55,778 bases of DNA from Streptomyces hydrogenans (GTDB lineage Bacteria > Actinomycetota > Actinomycetes > Streptomycetales > Streptomycetaceae): positions 1-55,778 of the forward strand of contig NZ_BNBS01000050.1 of assembly GCF_014656075.1 (NCBI RefSeq). Direction: 5' to 3'. The translations under genes and the position numbers were made by a program. Shown in pieces: positions 16,676 through 23,634 of this stretch (positions are counted from its first letter, which is position 1; every line of letters begins with the position of its first letter). Under the pieces are notes generated by a model, which saw only the letters and a list, made by a program, of their open reading frames with translations, was not told the DNA's origin and made no database searches.

Positions 16676-17623
16676 GTGCGACGCAAGCTGTACGTCCTCC
16701 TCCTGAGCGCCGCCCTGCTGCTCCTCGGGGCCCCGGCCGCCCAGGCCGCCGAGAACGGCGAGTGGGCCGTCTACCCGGCCGCCGCCCGGCTCGGCGAACG
16801 CCCCTACTACTTCCTCACCGCCGACCCGGGCGCCACCCTCCGCGACAGGGTCACCGTCGCCAACAAGACCGCCGCCCCGCTCACCTTCCGGCTCTACGGC
16901 GCCGACGCCTACAACACCGAGCGCGACGGCGGCTTCGCCATCCGCACCCTCAAGGAGGAGCAGACCGGCGCCGGCGCCTGGATCAGGCCCGAGCGCACCA
17001 CGGTCACCGTCCCCGCGCGCTCCTCCGTCACCGTCCCCTTCACCCTCACCGTCCCCGCCGACGCCGACCCCGGCGACCACCCCGGTGCCCTCGTCGCCCT
17101 CGACGAGCGGATCAGCCCGGCCGGCAGCGGCTCGGTCGCCATGGGCGTCCAGCGGGCCGTCGCCGCCCGCGTCTACCTCAAGGTCAACGGGCCCGCCGTG
17201 CCCGCGCTCGCCGTCGAGGACGTCACCGTGGAGCAGGACCGGCCGGCCGTCCCCGGCACCCGGGAGAGCACCGCCCTGGTCACGTACACCCTCCACAACC
17301 GCGGCAACGTCACCCTCGACCCCAAGGTCGTCCTCACCGCCGAGGGCCTCTTCGGACGGACCCTGCTCGACCGCGACCTCGACCGGGTCCCGTCCGAGCT
17401 GCTGCCCCGGCAGCGGATCCGGCTGACCGAGCGGTGGACCGGCTCGCCGCAGTTCGACTGGGCCGAGATCACCCTCACCGCCACCGCCAAGGACGTCCGC
17501 GAGAGCGCCGCCGTCTCCTTCCTCGCCCTGCCCTGGCTGGTCGCCGGAGCGCTCGCGCTCGCCGCCGCCGGGGGCCTCGCCGGGTGGCGGATCCGGCGCC
17601 GCCGGGCCCGGCCGGGACACTGA
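16676..17623 (+). CDS. DUF916/WxL-interacting-type membrane-anchored protein
   Basis: A 315-residue protein. It has a signal peptide (cleavage near AAQAAENG), an N-terminal domain with the DUF916 pattern (WAVYPAAARLGERPYYFLTADPG then RVTVANKTAAPLTFRLYGADAYNT), a middle beta-sandwich like DUF3324, a C-terminal helix (PWLVAGALALAAAGGLAGW) and a basic tail RIRRRRARPGH. Firmicutes WxL loci encode this type of membrane protein beside WxL proteins, where it binds peptidoglycan and partner ligands. Here it follows a WxL-like gene by 94 bases, so it probably holds the secreted partner at the envelope. The start is GTG 16676. Confidence 0.85.
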   Translation: MRRKLYVLLLSAALLLLGAPAAQAAENGEWAVYPAAARLGERPYYFLTADPGATLRDRVTVANKTAAPLTFRLYGADAYNTERDGGFAIRTLKEEQTGAGAWIRPERTTVTVPARSSVTVPFTLTVPADADPGDHPGALVALDERISPAGSGSVAMGVQRAVAARVYLKVNGPAVPALAVEDVTVEQDRPAVPGTRESTALVTYTLHNRGNVTLDPKVVLTAEGLFGRTLLDRDLDRVPSELLPRQRIRLTERWTGSPQFDWAEITLTATAKDVRESAAVSFLALPWLVAGALALAAAGGLAGWRIRRRRARPGH

Positions 17624-17648
17624 GTGCGTGGCGCGGCCGCTCATCGGG

Positions 17649-17654
17649 GACAAT
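17649..17654 (+). promoter_or_regulatory. -10-like GACAAT seven bases before era start
   Basis: GACAAT then seven bases, then ATG 17662. The same hexamer at the same spacing precedes dusB. This suggests a leaderless or near-leaderless era transcript. Confidence 0.45.
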
Positions 17655-17661
17655 GGCCCCC

Positions 17662-18612
17662 ATGAGCGTGCGCAGTGATGAGACCGATGAGAACACCGCC
17701 CCCCACCGGGCGGGCTTCGCCTGCTTCGTCGGGCGCCCCAACGCGGGCAAGTCCACCCTCACGAACGCTCTGGTAGGCCAGAAGGTGGCGATCACCTCCA
17801 ACCGCCCCCAGACGACCCGGCACACCGTGCGCGGCATCGTGCACCGCCCCGACGCGCAGCTGATCCTGGTCGACACCCCCGGCCTCCACAAGCCGCGCAC
17901 CCTGCTCGGCGAGCGGCTCAACGACGTCGTCCGCACCACCTGGGCCGAGGTCGACGTCATCGGCTTCTGCCTGCCCGCCGACCAGAAGCTCGGCCCCGGC
18001 GACCGCTTCATCGCCAAGGAGCTCGCCGAGATCAAGAAGACCCCCAAGGTCGCCATCGTCACCAAGACCGACCTGGTGGACTCCAAGACCCTCGCCGAGC
18101 AGCTGATCGCCATCGACCAGCTCGGCCGCGAGCTCGGCATCGAGTGGGCCGAGATCGTGCCCGTCTCCGCCGTCGGCGACAAGCAGGTCCAGCTCGTCGC
18201 CGACCTGCTCATCCCGCTCCTGCCGAAGTCCCCGCCGCTCTACCCGGAGGGCGACCTCACGGACGAGCCGGAGCAGGTCATGGTCGCCGAGCTGATCCGC
18301 GAGGCCGCGCTCGAAGGCGTGCGGGACGAGCTGCCGCACTCCATCGCGGTCGTCGTCGAGGAGATGATCCCGCGCGAGGGCCGCCCCGCCGACCGGCCGC
18401 TGCTCGACATCCACGCCAACGTGTACATCGAGCGCCCCAGCCAGAAGGGCATCATCATCGGCCCCAAGGGCAGCCGCCTGAAGGAGGTCGGGATGAAGTC
18501 CCGCAAGCACATCGAGGCCCTCCTCGGCACCCCGGTCTTCCTCGACCTGCACGTCAAGGTCGCCAAGGACTGGCAGCGCGACCCCAAGCAGCTCCGCCGC
18601 CTGGGCTTCTAG
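17662..18612 (+). CDS. era: GTPase Era
   Basis: A 316-residue ribosome-assembly GTPase that binds the 3' end of 16S rRNA. G1 is GRPNAGKST near residues 17-25, G2 lies in SNRPQTTRHTVRG, G3 is DTPGLHKP and G4 is TKTD. The C-terminal KH domain is recognised by GIIIGPKGSRLKEVGMKSR. ATG 17662 gives a normal N-terminus; ATG 17653 in frame is possible but leaves two bases to the nearest GGGGA. With ybeY and phoH nearby, the area is rich in 30S maturation factors. Confidence 0.96.
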   Translation: MSVRSDETDENTAPHRAGFACFVGRPNAGKSTLTNALVGQKVAITSNRPQTTRHTVRGIVHRPDAQLILVDTPGLHKPRTLLGERLNDVVRTTWAEVDVIGFCLPADQKLGPGDRFIAKELAEIKKTPKVAIVTKTDLVDSKTLAEQLIAIDQLGRELGIEWAEIVPVSAVGDKQVQLVADLLIPLLPKSPPLYPEGDLTDEPEQVMVAELIREAALEGVRDELPHSIAVVVEEMIPREGRPADRPLLDIHANVYIERPSQKGIIIGPKGSRLKEVGMKSRKHIEALLGTPVFLDLHVKVAKDWQRDPKQLRRLGF

Positions 18613-18614
18613 CG

Positions 18615-19007
18615 GTGCTCGACCCCGGGACCGAGCGCTTCGTCGACGCGGCGCTCGCCCTGCCGCCCGCCGCCCTGGCCGCCGCCTTCGACCGCATGGT
18701 CGAGGACCGTTCCCAGGGCGGCCGGGAGGCGAGCCGGGCCGCGAGGCCGTCGGCGGCGCAGGACTCGGTGCTCACGCACCGGGTCCGCGGCGGACTGCTG
18801 GCCCGCGCCGACGAGCTGGACGGCCACCTCACGGGGCTCCTGTCCGACGCCAAGTCCGCGATCTGCGTCGCCGGCCGCGCGGTCCTCAAGCGCGGCAGGC
18901 TCACCCCGGAGCAGTACGCCCTCCTGGTCACCCCCTTCACCGCCCTCGGCGTCCCGGCCCCGCCGCATCCGACCGTGGACCCGCCCCGAGACGGCGTGCC
19001 AGCATGA
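18615..19007 (+). CDS. Conserved hypothetical protein downstream of era
   Basis: A 130-residue protein with no recognised domain. It is largely helical (FVDAALALPPAALAAAFDRMVED; LLARADELDGHLTGLLSDAKSAICVAGRAVLKRG). GTG 18615 lies three bases after the era stop, so it is probably translated from the same message. No signal peptide or membrane helix is present. The C-terminus is proline-rich (APPHPTVDPPRDG). Codon bias at third positions supports it as a real gene. Function unknown. Confidence 0.65.
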   Translation: MLDPGTERFVDAALALPPAALAAAFDRMVEDRSQGGREASRAARPSAAQDSVLTHRVRGGLLARADELDGHLTGLLSDAKSAICVAGRAVLKRGRLTPEQYALLVTPFTALGVPAPPHPTVDPPRDGVPA

Positions 19008-19011
19008 CGCC

Positions 19012-20034
19012 GTGACGCAGATCAGCAAGGGGGAGGACCTGCCGGTCCCCGGGCAGCCAGGGCAGGGCGGGCCGGTCCCGCTGGAGATCCCGCACGGAGC
19101 CGTCGGCAAGTCGGCGGGCGCGGGCGCGGGTGCCGGGACAGGCTCCGGTACGGGCCCGGGCGCGGACGCCGGTACGGGCTTCGGCACGGGTACGGGCACG
19201 GGCTCTGCGGCGGCCGGCTCACCGGCCGGTTCCGGTCCACCGGGAGAGGACGGCGCACCGCCCCCGCGCCGGGTCGACCGCGCGGCCGGCGGATGGTGGG
19301 CGGACCTGATCGCCGCCTCTTCCGCCCCCTCGCCCGCTCCGGCCTCCGATCCGTCGGCCGCTCCGTCGACCGGGAGGGCCGCGCCGGCCGGGATCCTCGA
19401 CGGCGGAGAGTTCGACGACATCGTGTACGTCGGCAGGGGCGATGCCAAGTTCGCCATGGAGGAGGTCCCGCCGCCCGGCTACGTCCTGGTCGAGTACGCC
19501 TGGAGGGGGACGGGCTTCTTCACGCTGGACTCCGTCGACTGGGACGGCAGGGACGCCGTCGGACTCGGCGGCTCGCATCCGGCCGGCCGGTTCGCGCAGC
19601 GGGTGATGTGGTGCGACAACCTGTACCCGCTGCGCTTCCGCCTCCGGTGCCGCGCACACGACGAGTGGGTGATCGTCGTCCGGCCCGTGACCGGCGTGCG
19701 CGAGCTCGGGGCGGGCGCCACGGGGCGGGGGACCGAGGTGCTGCTCCACACCGGACCCGCCGGTGAACTGCGCACCCGGCTCCGCCCGGCGGGGGCCGAC
19801 GCGTCCCTGCGCGTCCTGGGCCACAAGCCGCGTCGCCCCGGCACCCCCGCCCCGTTCCCGGACACGCTGGCGAGCGACCACGCCCGGCGCCCGGAGGACG
19901 CCCGGAAGCTGCCCGAGGGGCCGCTGCTCGTCGAGGTCGTGAACGCCGACGGCGACTGGTCGCTCGACGTCGGCCCCGTCCGCCCCCCGGAGGAGAGGAA
20001 GTCCGGCTTCTGGGGCCGTCTCTTCGGGCGCTAG
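19012..20034 (+). CDS. Hypothetical protein with Gly/Thr-rich linker and TerD-like N-terminal tag
   Basis: A 340-residue protein, not confidently assigned. Residues 1-12 (MTQISKGEDLPV) resemble the opening strand of TerD-family proteins. Residues ~40-80 are a low-complexity Gly/Ala/Thr linker built from repeated Gly-Thr pairs. The remainder (~125-325) is a beta-rich domain containing DDIVYVGRGDAKFAMEEVP, GTGFFTLDSVDWDG and VVNADGDWSLDVGPV. No catalytic motif, signal peptide or membrane segment is seen. GTG 19012 follows CAGCAT by six bases, so it may be leaderless. It ends one base from the convergent emfourin-like gene. Confidence 0.7.
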   Translation: MTQISKGEDLPVPGQPGQGGPVPLEIPHGAVGKSAGAGAGAGTGSGTGPGADAGTGFGTGTGTGSAAAGSPAGSGPPGEDGAPPPRRVDRAAGGWWADLIAASSAPSPAPASDPSAAPSTGRAAPAGILDGGEFDDIVYVGRGDAKFAMEEVPPPGYVLVEYAWRGTGFFTLDSVDWDGRDAVGLGGSHPAGRFAQRVMWCDNLYPLRFRLRCRAHDEWVIVVRPVTGVRELGAGATGRGTEVLLHTGPAGELRTRLRPAGADASLRVLGHKPRRPGTPAPFPDTLASDHARRPEDARKLPEGPLLVEVVNADGDWSLDVGPVRPPEERKSGFWGRLFGR

Positions 20035-20035
20035 C

Positions 20036-20284
20036 TCAGGCGCCCTCCTTGAGGACCCTCGTCACCAGCGTCCGCTGGGCGTCCGTCAGATGGGGGTCGG
20101 CGCACCTGACGGTGCGCCCGTCGACCGTGATCTCGTAGGAGAAGCCGTCCGGGACGCCCCGGACGGCTTCCGTCGCCGCGAGGACGGAGGCGGCCAGGGA
20201 CTCCCACTCGGGGCCCGTGACCTCCACCTCCGCCGACCGCTCGATGCCCGCGAAACCGCCCGTGCGCCGCACTCGAATCCGCAT
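20036..20284 (-). CDS. Emfourin-like inhibitor of M4 protease
   Basis: An 82-residue protein matching the protealysin-inhibitor (emfourin) family: MRIRVRRTGGFAGIERSAEVEV at the start, then a central FSYEITVDGRTVRCADPHLT. It lies 21 bases downstream of, and on the same strand as, an M4 protease of protealysin type, which is the hallmark arrangement of this family. It has no signal peptide, so the inhibitor is cytoplasmic and presumably keeps prematurely matured protease inactive. It ends one base from the convergent hypothetical gene. Confidence 0.85.
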   Translation of the reverse strand: MRIRVRRTGGFAGIERSAEVEVTGPEWESLAASVLAATEAVRGVPDGFSYEITVDGRTVRCADPHLTDAQRTLVTRVLKEGA

Positions 20285-20305
20285 GGCCCCTGTCTACCAG
20301 CCGGA

Positions 20306-21349
20306 TCAGTCGGTCGGCACGCCCACGGCCGCCCACGCCTTCATGACGGCCTGGATCTCCGCCGCGTCGCCGTACCGGGCCTTCGCCGCCGCCACCGTCG
20401 CCGCCGCGAACTCGGCGAACCGGGTCTCGGGGGCGAGCGTCCCGCCCGTCATCACGTCGTACCAGATCCGCCCGGCCCGGTCCCAGGCGTTGCCGCCCAG
20501 CTCGGTCGCCACCAGGTAGAAGGCGTGGTTCGGGATGCCGGAGTTGATGTGCACCCCGCCGTTGTCCCGGCCGGTGCGCACGTAGTCGTCCATGTGGGCG
20601 GGCTGCGGGTCCTTGCCGAGCACGTCGTCGTCGTACGCGGTGCCCGGCGCCTTCATCGAGCGCAGCGCCGTCCCCTCCACGTCCGGGTGGAACAGGCCCT
20701 CGCCGATCAGCCAGTCGGCCTGCTCGACGCTCTGGCCGAGCGCGTGCTGCTTCACCAGCGAGCCGAAGACGTCGGAGACCGACTCGTTGAGCGCGCCGGA
20801 CTGGCTGAAGTACTCCAGGTTGGCCGTGTACTGCGTGAAGCCGTGCGCCAGTTCGTGCCCGATGACGTCCACCGGGAGGGTGAAGTCGAGGAAGATCTCG
20901 TCGTCGCCGTCGCCGAACACCATCTGCTCGCCGTTCCAGAAGGCGTTGCCGTACTTCTCGTCGTAGTGGACGGTCGCGAGCAGCGGCAGCCCGGCGCCGT
21001 CCATCGAGTCGCGGCCGAAGGCGTCCCGGAAGAGCGCGAAGGTGGCGCCGAGGCCCGCGTAGGCGCGGTTGACGGTGGCGTCGCCCGTCGCCTCCCCGCC
21101 CTCCTCGCGGACCTTCACCCCGGGCAGGTCGGTGCGCCGCTCGGCGTCGTAGATCGTGCGGCGCGGGGCCGCGGGTCCCGCCCCGGCGCCGGACGGGTCC
21201 GCCGCGGGGCGGGGGAGGACCCGGGCGGTGCGGGCCGAGGCGGAGGCGATCAGGGTCCGGCGGGCGGCGGCCGCGACGGCGGGGTTCCCGGAGGCGGCCA
21301 GGTGCTCCAGCAGGTGGGGCGGCACGATCGTGCAGAAGGGGGAGGTCAT
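20306..21349 (-). CDS. M4 family metalloprotease, protealysin-like
   Basis: A 347-residue zinc protease precursor. The zinc site is HELAHG (first two ligands and catalytic Glu) with the third ligand in NESVSDVFG; the catalytic His lies in GGVHINSGIPNHAF. There is no Sec signal peptide. Instead a short N-terminal propeptide carries the PPL-type motif (FCTIVPPHLLEHLA), as in protealysin, which stays in the producing cell. ATG 21349 is preceded by a minus-strand site poor in SD character; ATG 21385 would add twelve residues. Paired with the emfourin-like gene. Divergent from leuA. Confidence 0.92.
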   Translation of the reverse strand: MTSPFCTIVPPHLLEHLAASGNPAVAAAARRTLIASASARTARVLPRPAADPSGAGAGPAAPRRTIYDAERRTDLPGVKVREEGGEATGDATVNRAYAGLGATFALFRDAFGRDSMDGAGLPLLATVHYDEKYGNAFWNGEQMVFGDGDDEIFLDFTLPVDVIGHELAHGFTQYTANLEYFSQSGALNESVSDVFGSLVKQHALGQSVEQADWLIGEGLFHPDVEGTALRSMKAPGTAYDDDVLGKDPQPAHMDDYVRTGRDNGGVHINSGIPNHAFYLVATELGGNAWDRAGRIWYDVMTGGTLAPETRFAEFAAATVAAAKARYGDAAEIQAVMKAWAAVGVPTD

Positions 21350-21434
21350 ACCCGGCAATGTGGCACTGCGCGATGCCGCTGTCACGAGAAGTGACGGAGA
21401 TTGGCGAAATGGAGTGATGAGTCACCTTTCGGTC

Positions 21435-21462
21435 TTGACGACACCGCCGTCCCGCATACTGG
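21435..21462 (+). promoter_or_regulatory. Candidate promoter for leuA leader
   Basis: TTGACG (21435-21440), 16 bases, TACTGG (21457-21462). The -35 is near-perfect and the -10 is weak. Transcription near 21468 would place the leader peptide ORF about 40 nt into the transcript. Confidence 0.42.
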
Positions 21463-21509
21463 AACAAGACGTCCGCCTTCCCCGGTCCTGGGCTATGGTG
21501 ACGCGCATC

Positions 21510-21557
21510 ATGCGTTTCGGGCTGCTTCTCCTTAGCTGCCGCGGCGAGGGCCTGTAG
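21510..21557 (+). CDS. leuA leader peptide (attenuation)
   Basis: A 15-codon ORF reading MRFGLLLLSCRGEGL. It has four consecutive leucine codons (CTG CTT CTC CTT) and a fifth before the TAG stop, 86 bases upstream of leuA. This is the signature of leucine-responsive ribosome-mediated attenuation. The downstream segment contains GGCCGAC (21563-21569) complementary to GTCGGCC (21604-21610), but no T-rich terminator, so the control step may be translational or use another structure. Confidence 0.85.
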   Translation: MRFGLLLLSCRGEGL

Positions 21558-21562
21558 TCGTA

Positions 21563-21610
21563 GGCCGACCCCCTCCCCGCGGGTTTCGGTGTTGCGTTCG
21601 ACAGTCGGCC
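21563..21610 (+). promoter_or_regulatory. leuA leader stem (candidate attenuator element)
   Basis: GGCCGAC (21563-21569) pairs with GTCGGCC (21604-21610) across a 34-nt loop, between the leader peptide stop and leuA. It lacks a U-tract. It could be one of two alternative structures chosen according to ribosome stalling on the leucine codons. Confidence 0.4.
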
Positions 21611-21643
21611 GTCCCGTTCAGAGGACCCGAGGAGCCCTACGCC

Positions 21644-23407
21644 ATGTCCCAGTCTCCGTTCGTCAGCCGTCCGACGCCGATCACCAACGCGACGCACGCG
21701 CAGAAGCCGTCCGGGATGCCGATCCACAAGTACGGCCGCTACGAGGCCGTCGAGATCCCCGACCGCACCTGGCCCGAGCGGCGCATCACCAAGGCGCCCC
21801 GCTGGCTGTCCACCGATCTGCGCGACGGCAACCAGGCCCTGATCGACCCGATGTCCCCGGCCCGCAAGCGCGAGATGTTCGACCTGCTGGTACGCCTGGG
21901 CTACAAGGAGATCGAGGTCGGCTTCCCCTCCTCCGGCGAGACCGACTTCGCCTTCGTCCGCTCCATCATCGAAGAGGGCGCGATCCCGGAGGACGTCACC
22001 ATCTCCGTGCTGACCCAGGCCCGCGAGGACCTGATCGAGCGGACCGTGGAGTCCCTGGTCGGCGCCCACCGCGCCACCGTCCACCTGTACAACGCCACCG
22101 CGCCGACCTTCCGCCGGGTCGTCTTCCGCGGCTCCAAGGACGACATCAAGCAGATCGCCGTCGACGGCACCCGCCTGGTGATGGAGTACGCGGAGAAGCT
22201 GCTGGGCCCGGAGACCACCTTCGGCTACCAGTACAGCCCCGAGATCTTCACCGACACCGAGCTGGACTTCGCCCTGGAGGTCTGCGAGGCCGTCTGCGAC
22301 GTCTGGCAGCCCGGCCCCGGCCGCGAGATCATCCTCAACCTGCCCGCCACCGTGGAGCGTTCGACGCCCTCCACGCACGCGGACCGCTTCGAGTGGATGT
22401 CCCGCAACCTGACCCGCCGCGAGCACGTCTGCCTGTCGGTCCACCCGCACAACGACCGCGGCACCGCCGTCGCCGCCGCCGAGCTGGCCATCATGGCCGG
22501 CGCCGACCGCATCGAGGGCTGCCTGTTCGGCCAGGGCGAGCGGACCGGCAACGTCGACCTGGTCACCCTGGGCATGAACCTGTTCAGCCAGGGCGTCGAC
22601 CCGCAGATCGACTTCTCGCAGATCGACGAGATCCGCCGCACCAGCGAGTACTGCAACCAGATGGAGGTCCACCCGCGCCACCCCTACGCGGGCGACCTGG
22701 TCTACACCGCCTTCTCCGGCTCCCACCAGGACGCCATCAAGAAGGGCTTCGACGCCATGGAGGCCGACGCGGCCGCCCAGGGCAAGACCGTGGACGACAT
22801 CGAGTGGGCCGTCCCCTACCTGCCCATCGACCCCAAGGACGTCGGCCGCTCCTACGAGGCCGTCATCCGGGTCAACTCGCAGTCCGGCAAGGGCGGCATC
22901 GCCTACGTCCTGAAGAACGACCACAAGCTGGACCTGCCCCGCCGGATGCAGATCGAGTTCTCCCGGATCATCCAGGCCAAGACCGACGCCGAGGGCGGCG
23001 AGGTCACCCCGGCCGCGATCTGGTCCGTCTTCCAGGACGAGTACCTGCCCAACCCGGAGAACGCCTGGGGCCGCATCCAGCTGCGCTCCGGCCAGTCCAC
23101 CTCGGACACGGACGGCACCGACACCCTGCGCGTCGAGGCGGTCGTCGACGGCGTCGACACCGTCCTGACCGGCTCGGGCAACGGCCCGATCTCCGCCTTC
23201 TTCGACGCCCTGCAGTCGGTCGGCGTGGACGCCCGCCTGCTGGACTACCAGGAGCACACCATGAGCGAGGGCGCCTCCGCGCAGGCCGCCTCGTACATCG
23301 AGTGCGCCATCGACGGACGCGTGCTGTGGGGCATCGGCATCGACGCCAACACCACCCGCGCCTCCCTGAAGGCGGTCATCTCGGCGGTCAACCGCGCCGC
23401 GCGCTGA
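21644..23407 (+). CDS. leuA: 2-isopropylmalate synthase
   Basis: A 587-residue enzyme catalysing the first committed step of leucine biosynthesis (2-oxoisovalerate plus acetyl-CoA). The TIM-barrel domain has STDLRDGNQALIDPM (HMGL-type signature, metal-binding Asp) and SVHPHNDRGTAVAAAEL (metal-binding His-x-His). The C-terminal leucine-sensing LeuA dimer domain spans about 440-585 and includes GSGNGPISAFFDAL. The length matches the long actinobacterial LeuA type. ATG 21644 follows GAGGACCCGAGGAG. The gene is single, with a strong terminator after it. A leucine-rich leader peptide lies upstream. Confidence 0.97.
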   Translation: MSQSPFVSRPTPITNATHAQKPSGMPIHKYGRYEAVEIPDRTWPERRITKAPRWLSTDLRDGNQALIDPMSPARKREMFDLLVRLGYKEIEVGFPSSGETDFAFVRSIIEEGAIPEDVTISVLTQAREDLIERTVESLVGAHRATVHLYNATAPTFRRVVFRGSKDDIKQIAVDGTRLVMEYAEKLLGPETTFGYQYSPEIFTDTELDFALEVCEAVCDVWQPGPGREIILNLPATVERSTPSTHADRFEWMSRNLTRREHVCLSVHPHNDRGTAVAAAELAIMAGADRIEGCLFGQGERTGNVDLVTLGMNLFSQGVDPQIDFSQIDEIRRTSEYCNQMEVHPRHPYAGDLVYTAFSGSHQDAIKKGFDAMEADAAAQGKTVDDIEWAVPYLPIDPKDVGRSYEAVIRVNSQSGKGGIAYVLKNDHKLDLPRRMQIEFSRIIQAKTDAEGGEVTPAAIWSVFQDEYLPNPENAWGRIQLRSGQSTSDTDGTDTLRVEAVVDGVDTVLTGSGNGPISAFFDALQSVGVDARLLDYQEHTMSEGASAQAASYIECAIDGRVLWGIGIDANTTRASLKAVISAVNRAAR

Positions 23408-23420
23408 CCCCGCGCCCCGT

Positions 23421-23463
23421 ACGGCGCCCCGCCCCTCCACGAGGGGGCGGGGCGCCGTTTTTT
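23421..23463 (+). terminator. Rho-independent terminator of leuA
   Basis: ACGGCGCCCCGCCCCTC pairs with GAGGGGGCGGGGCGCCGT (one bulged G), followed by six Ts. This is the clearest intrinsic terminator in the window, and it sits 14 bases after the leuA stop. Confidence 0.9.
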
Positions 23464-23634
23464 GTGAGGTGCGTCACGGTTTCAGGCCCACTTAAGGAAG
23501 ATCATTCGGACTTGCCCGAATCAGCGCCATATCGGGTGAGTTGACGGCACATCACGGCGTGACGGATGGTTCAGACCACTCCCCACGGGACCCCCACACC
23601 TTCCCTCCCCGCACTCCCTGACCTGGAGTTCCGC

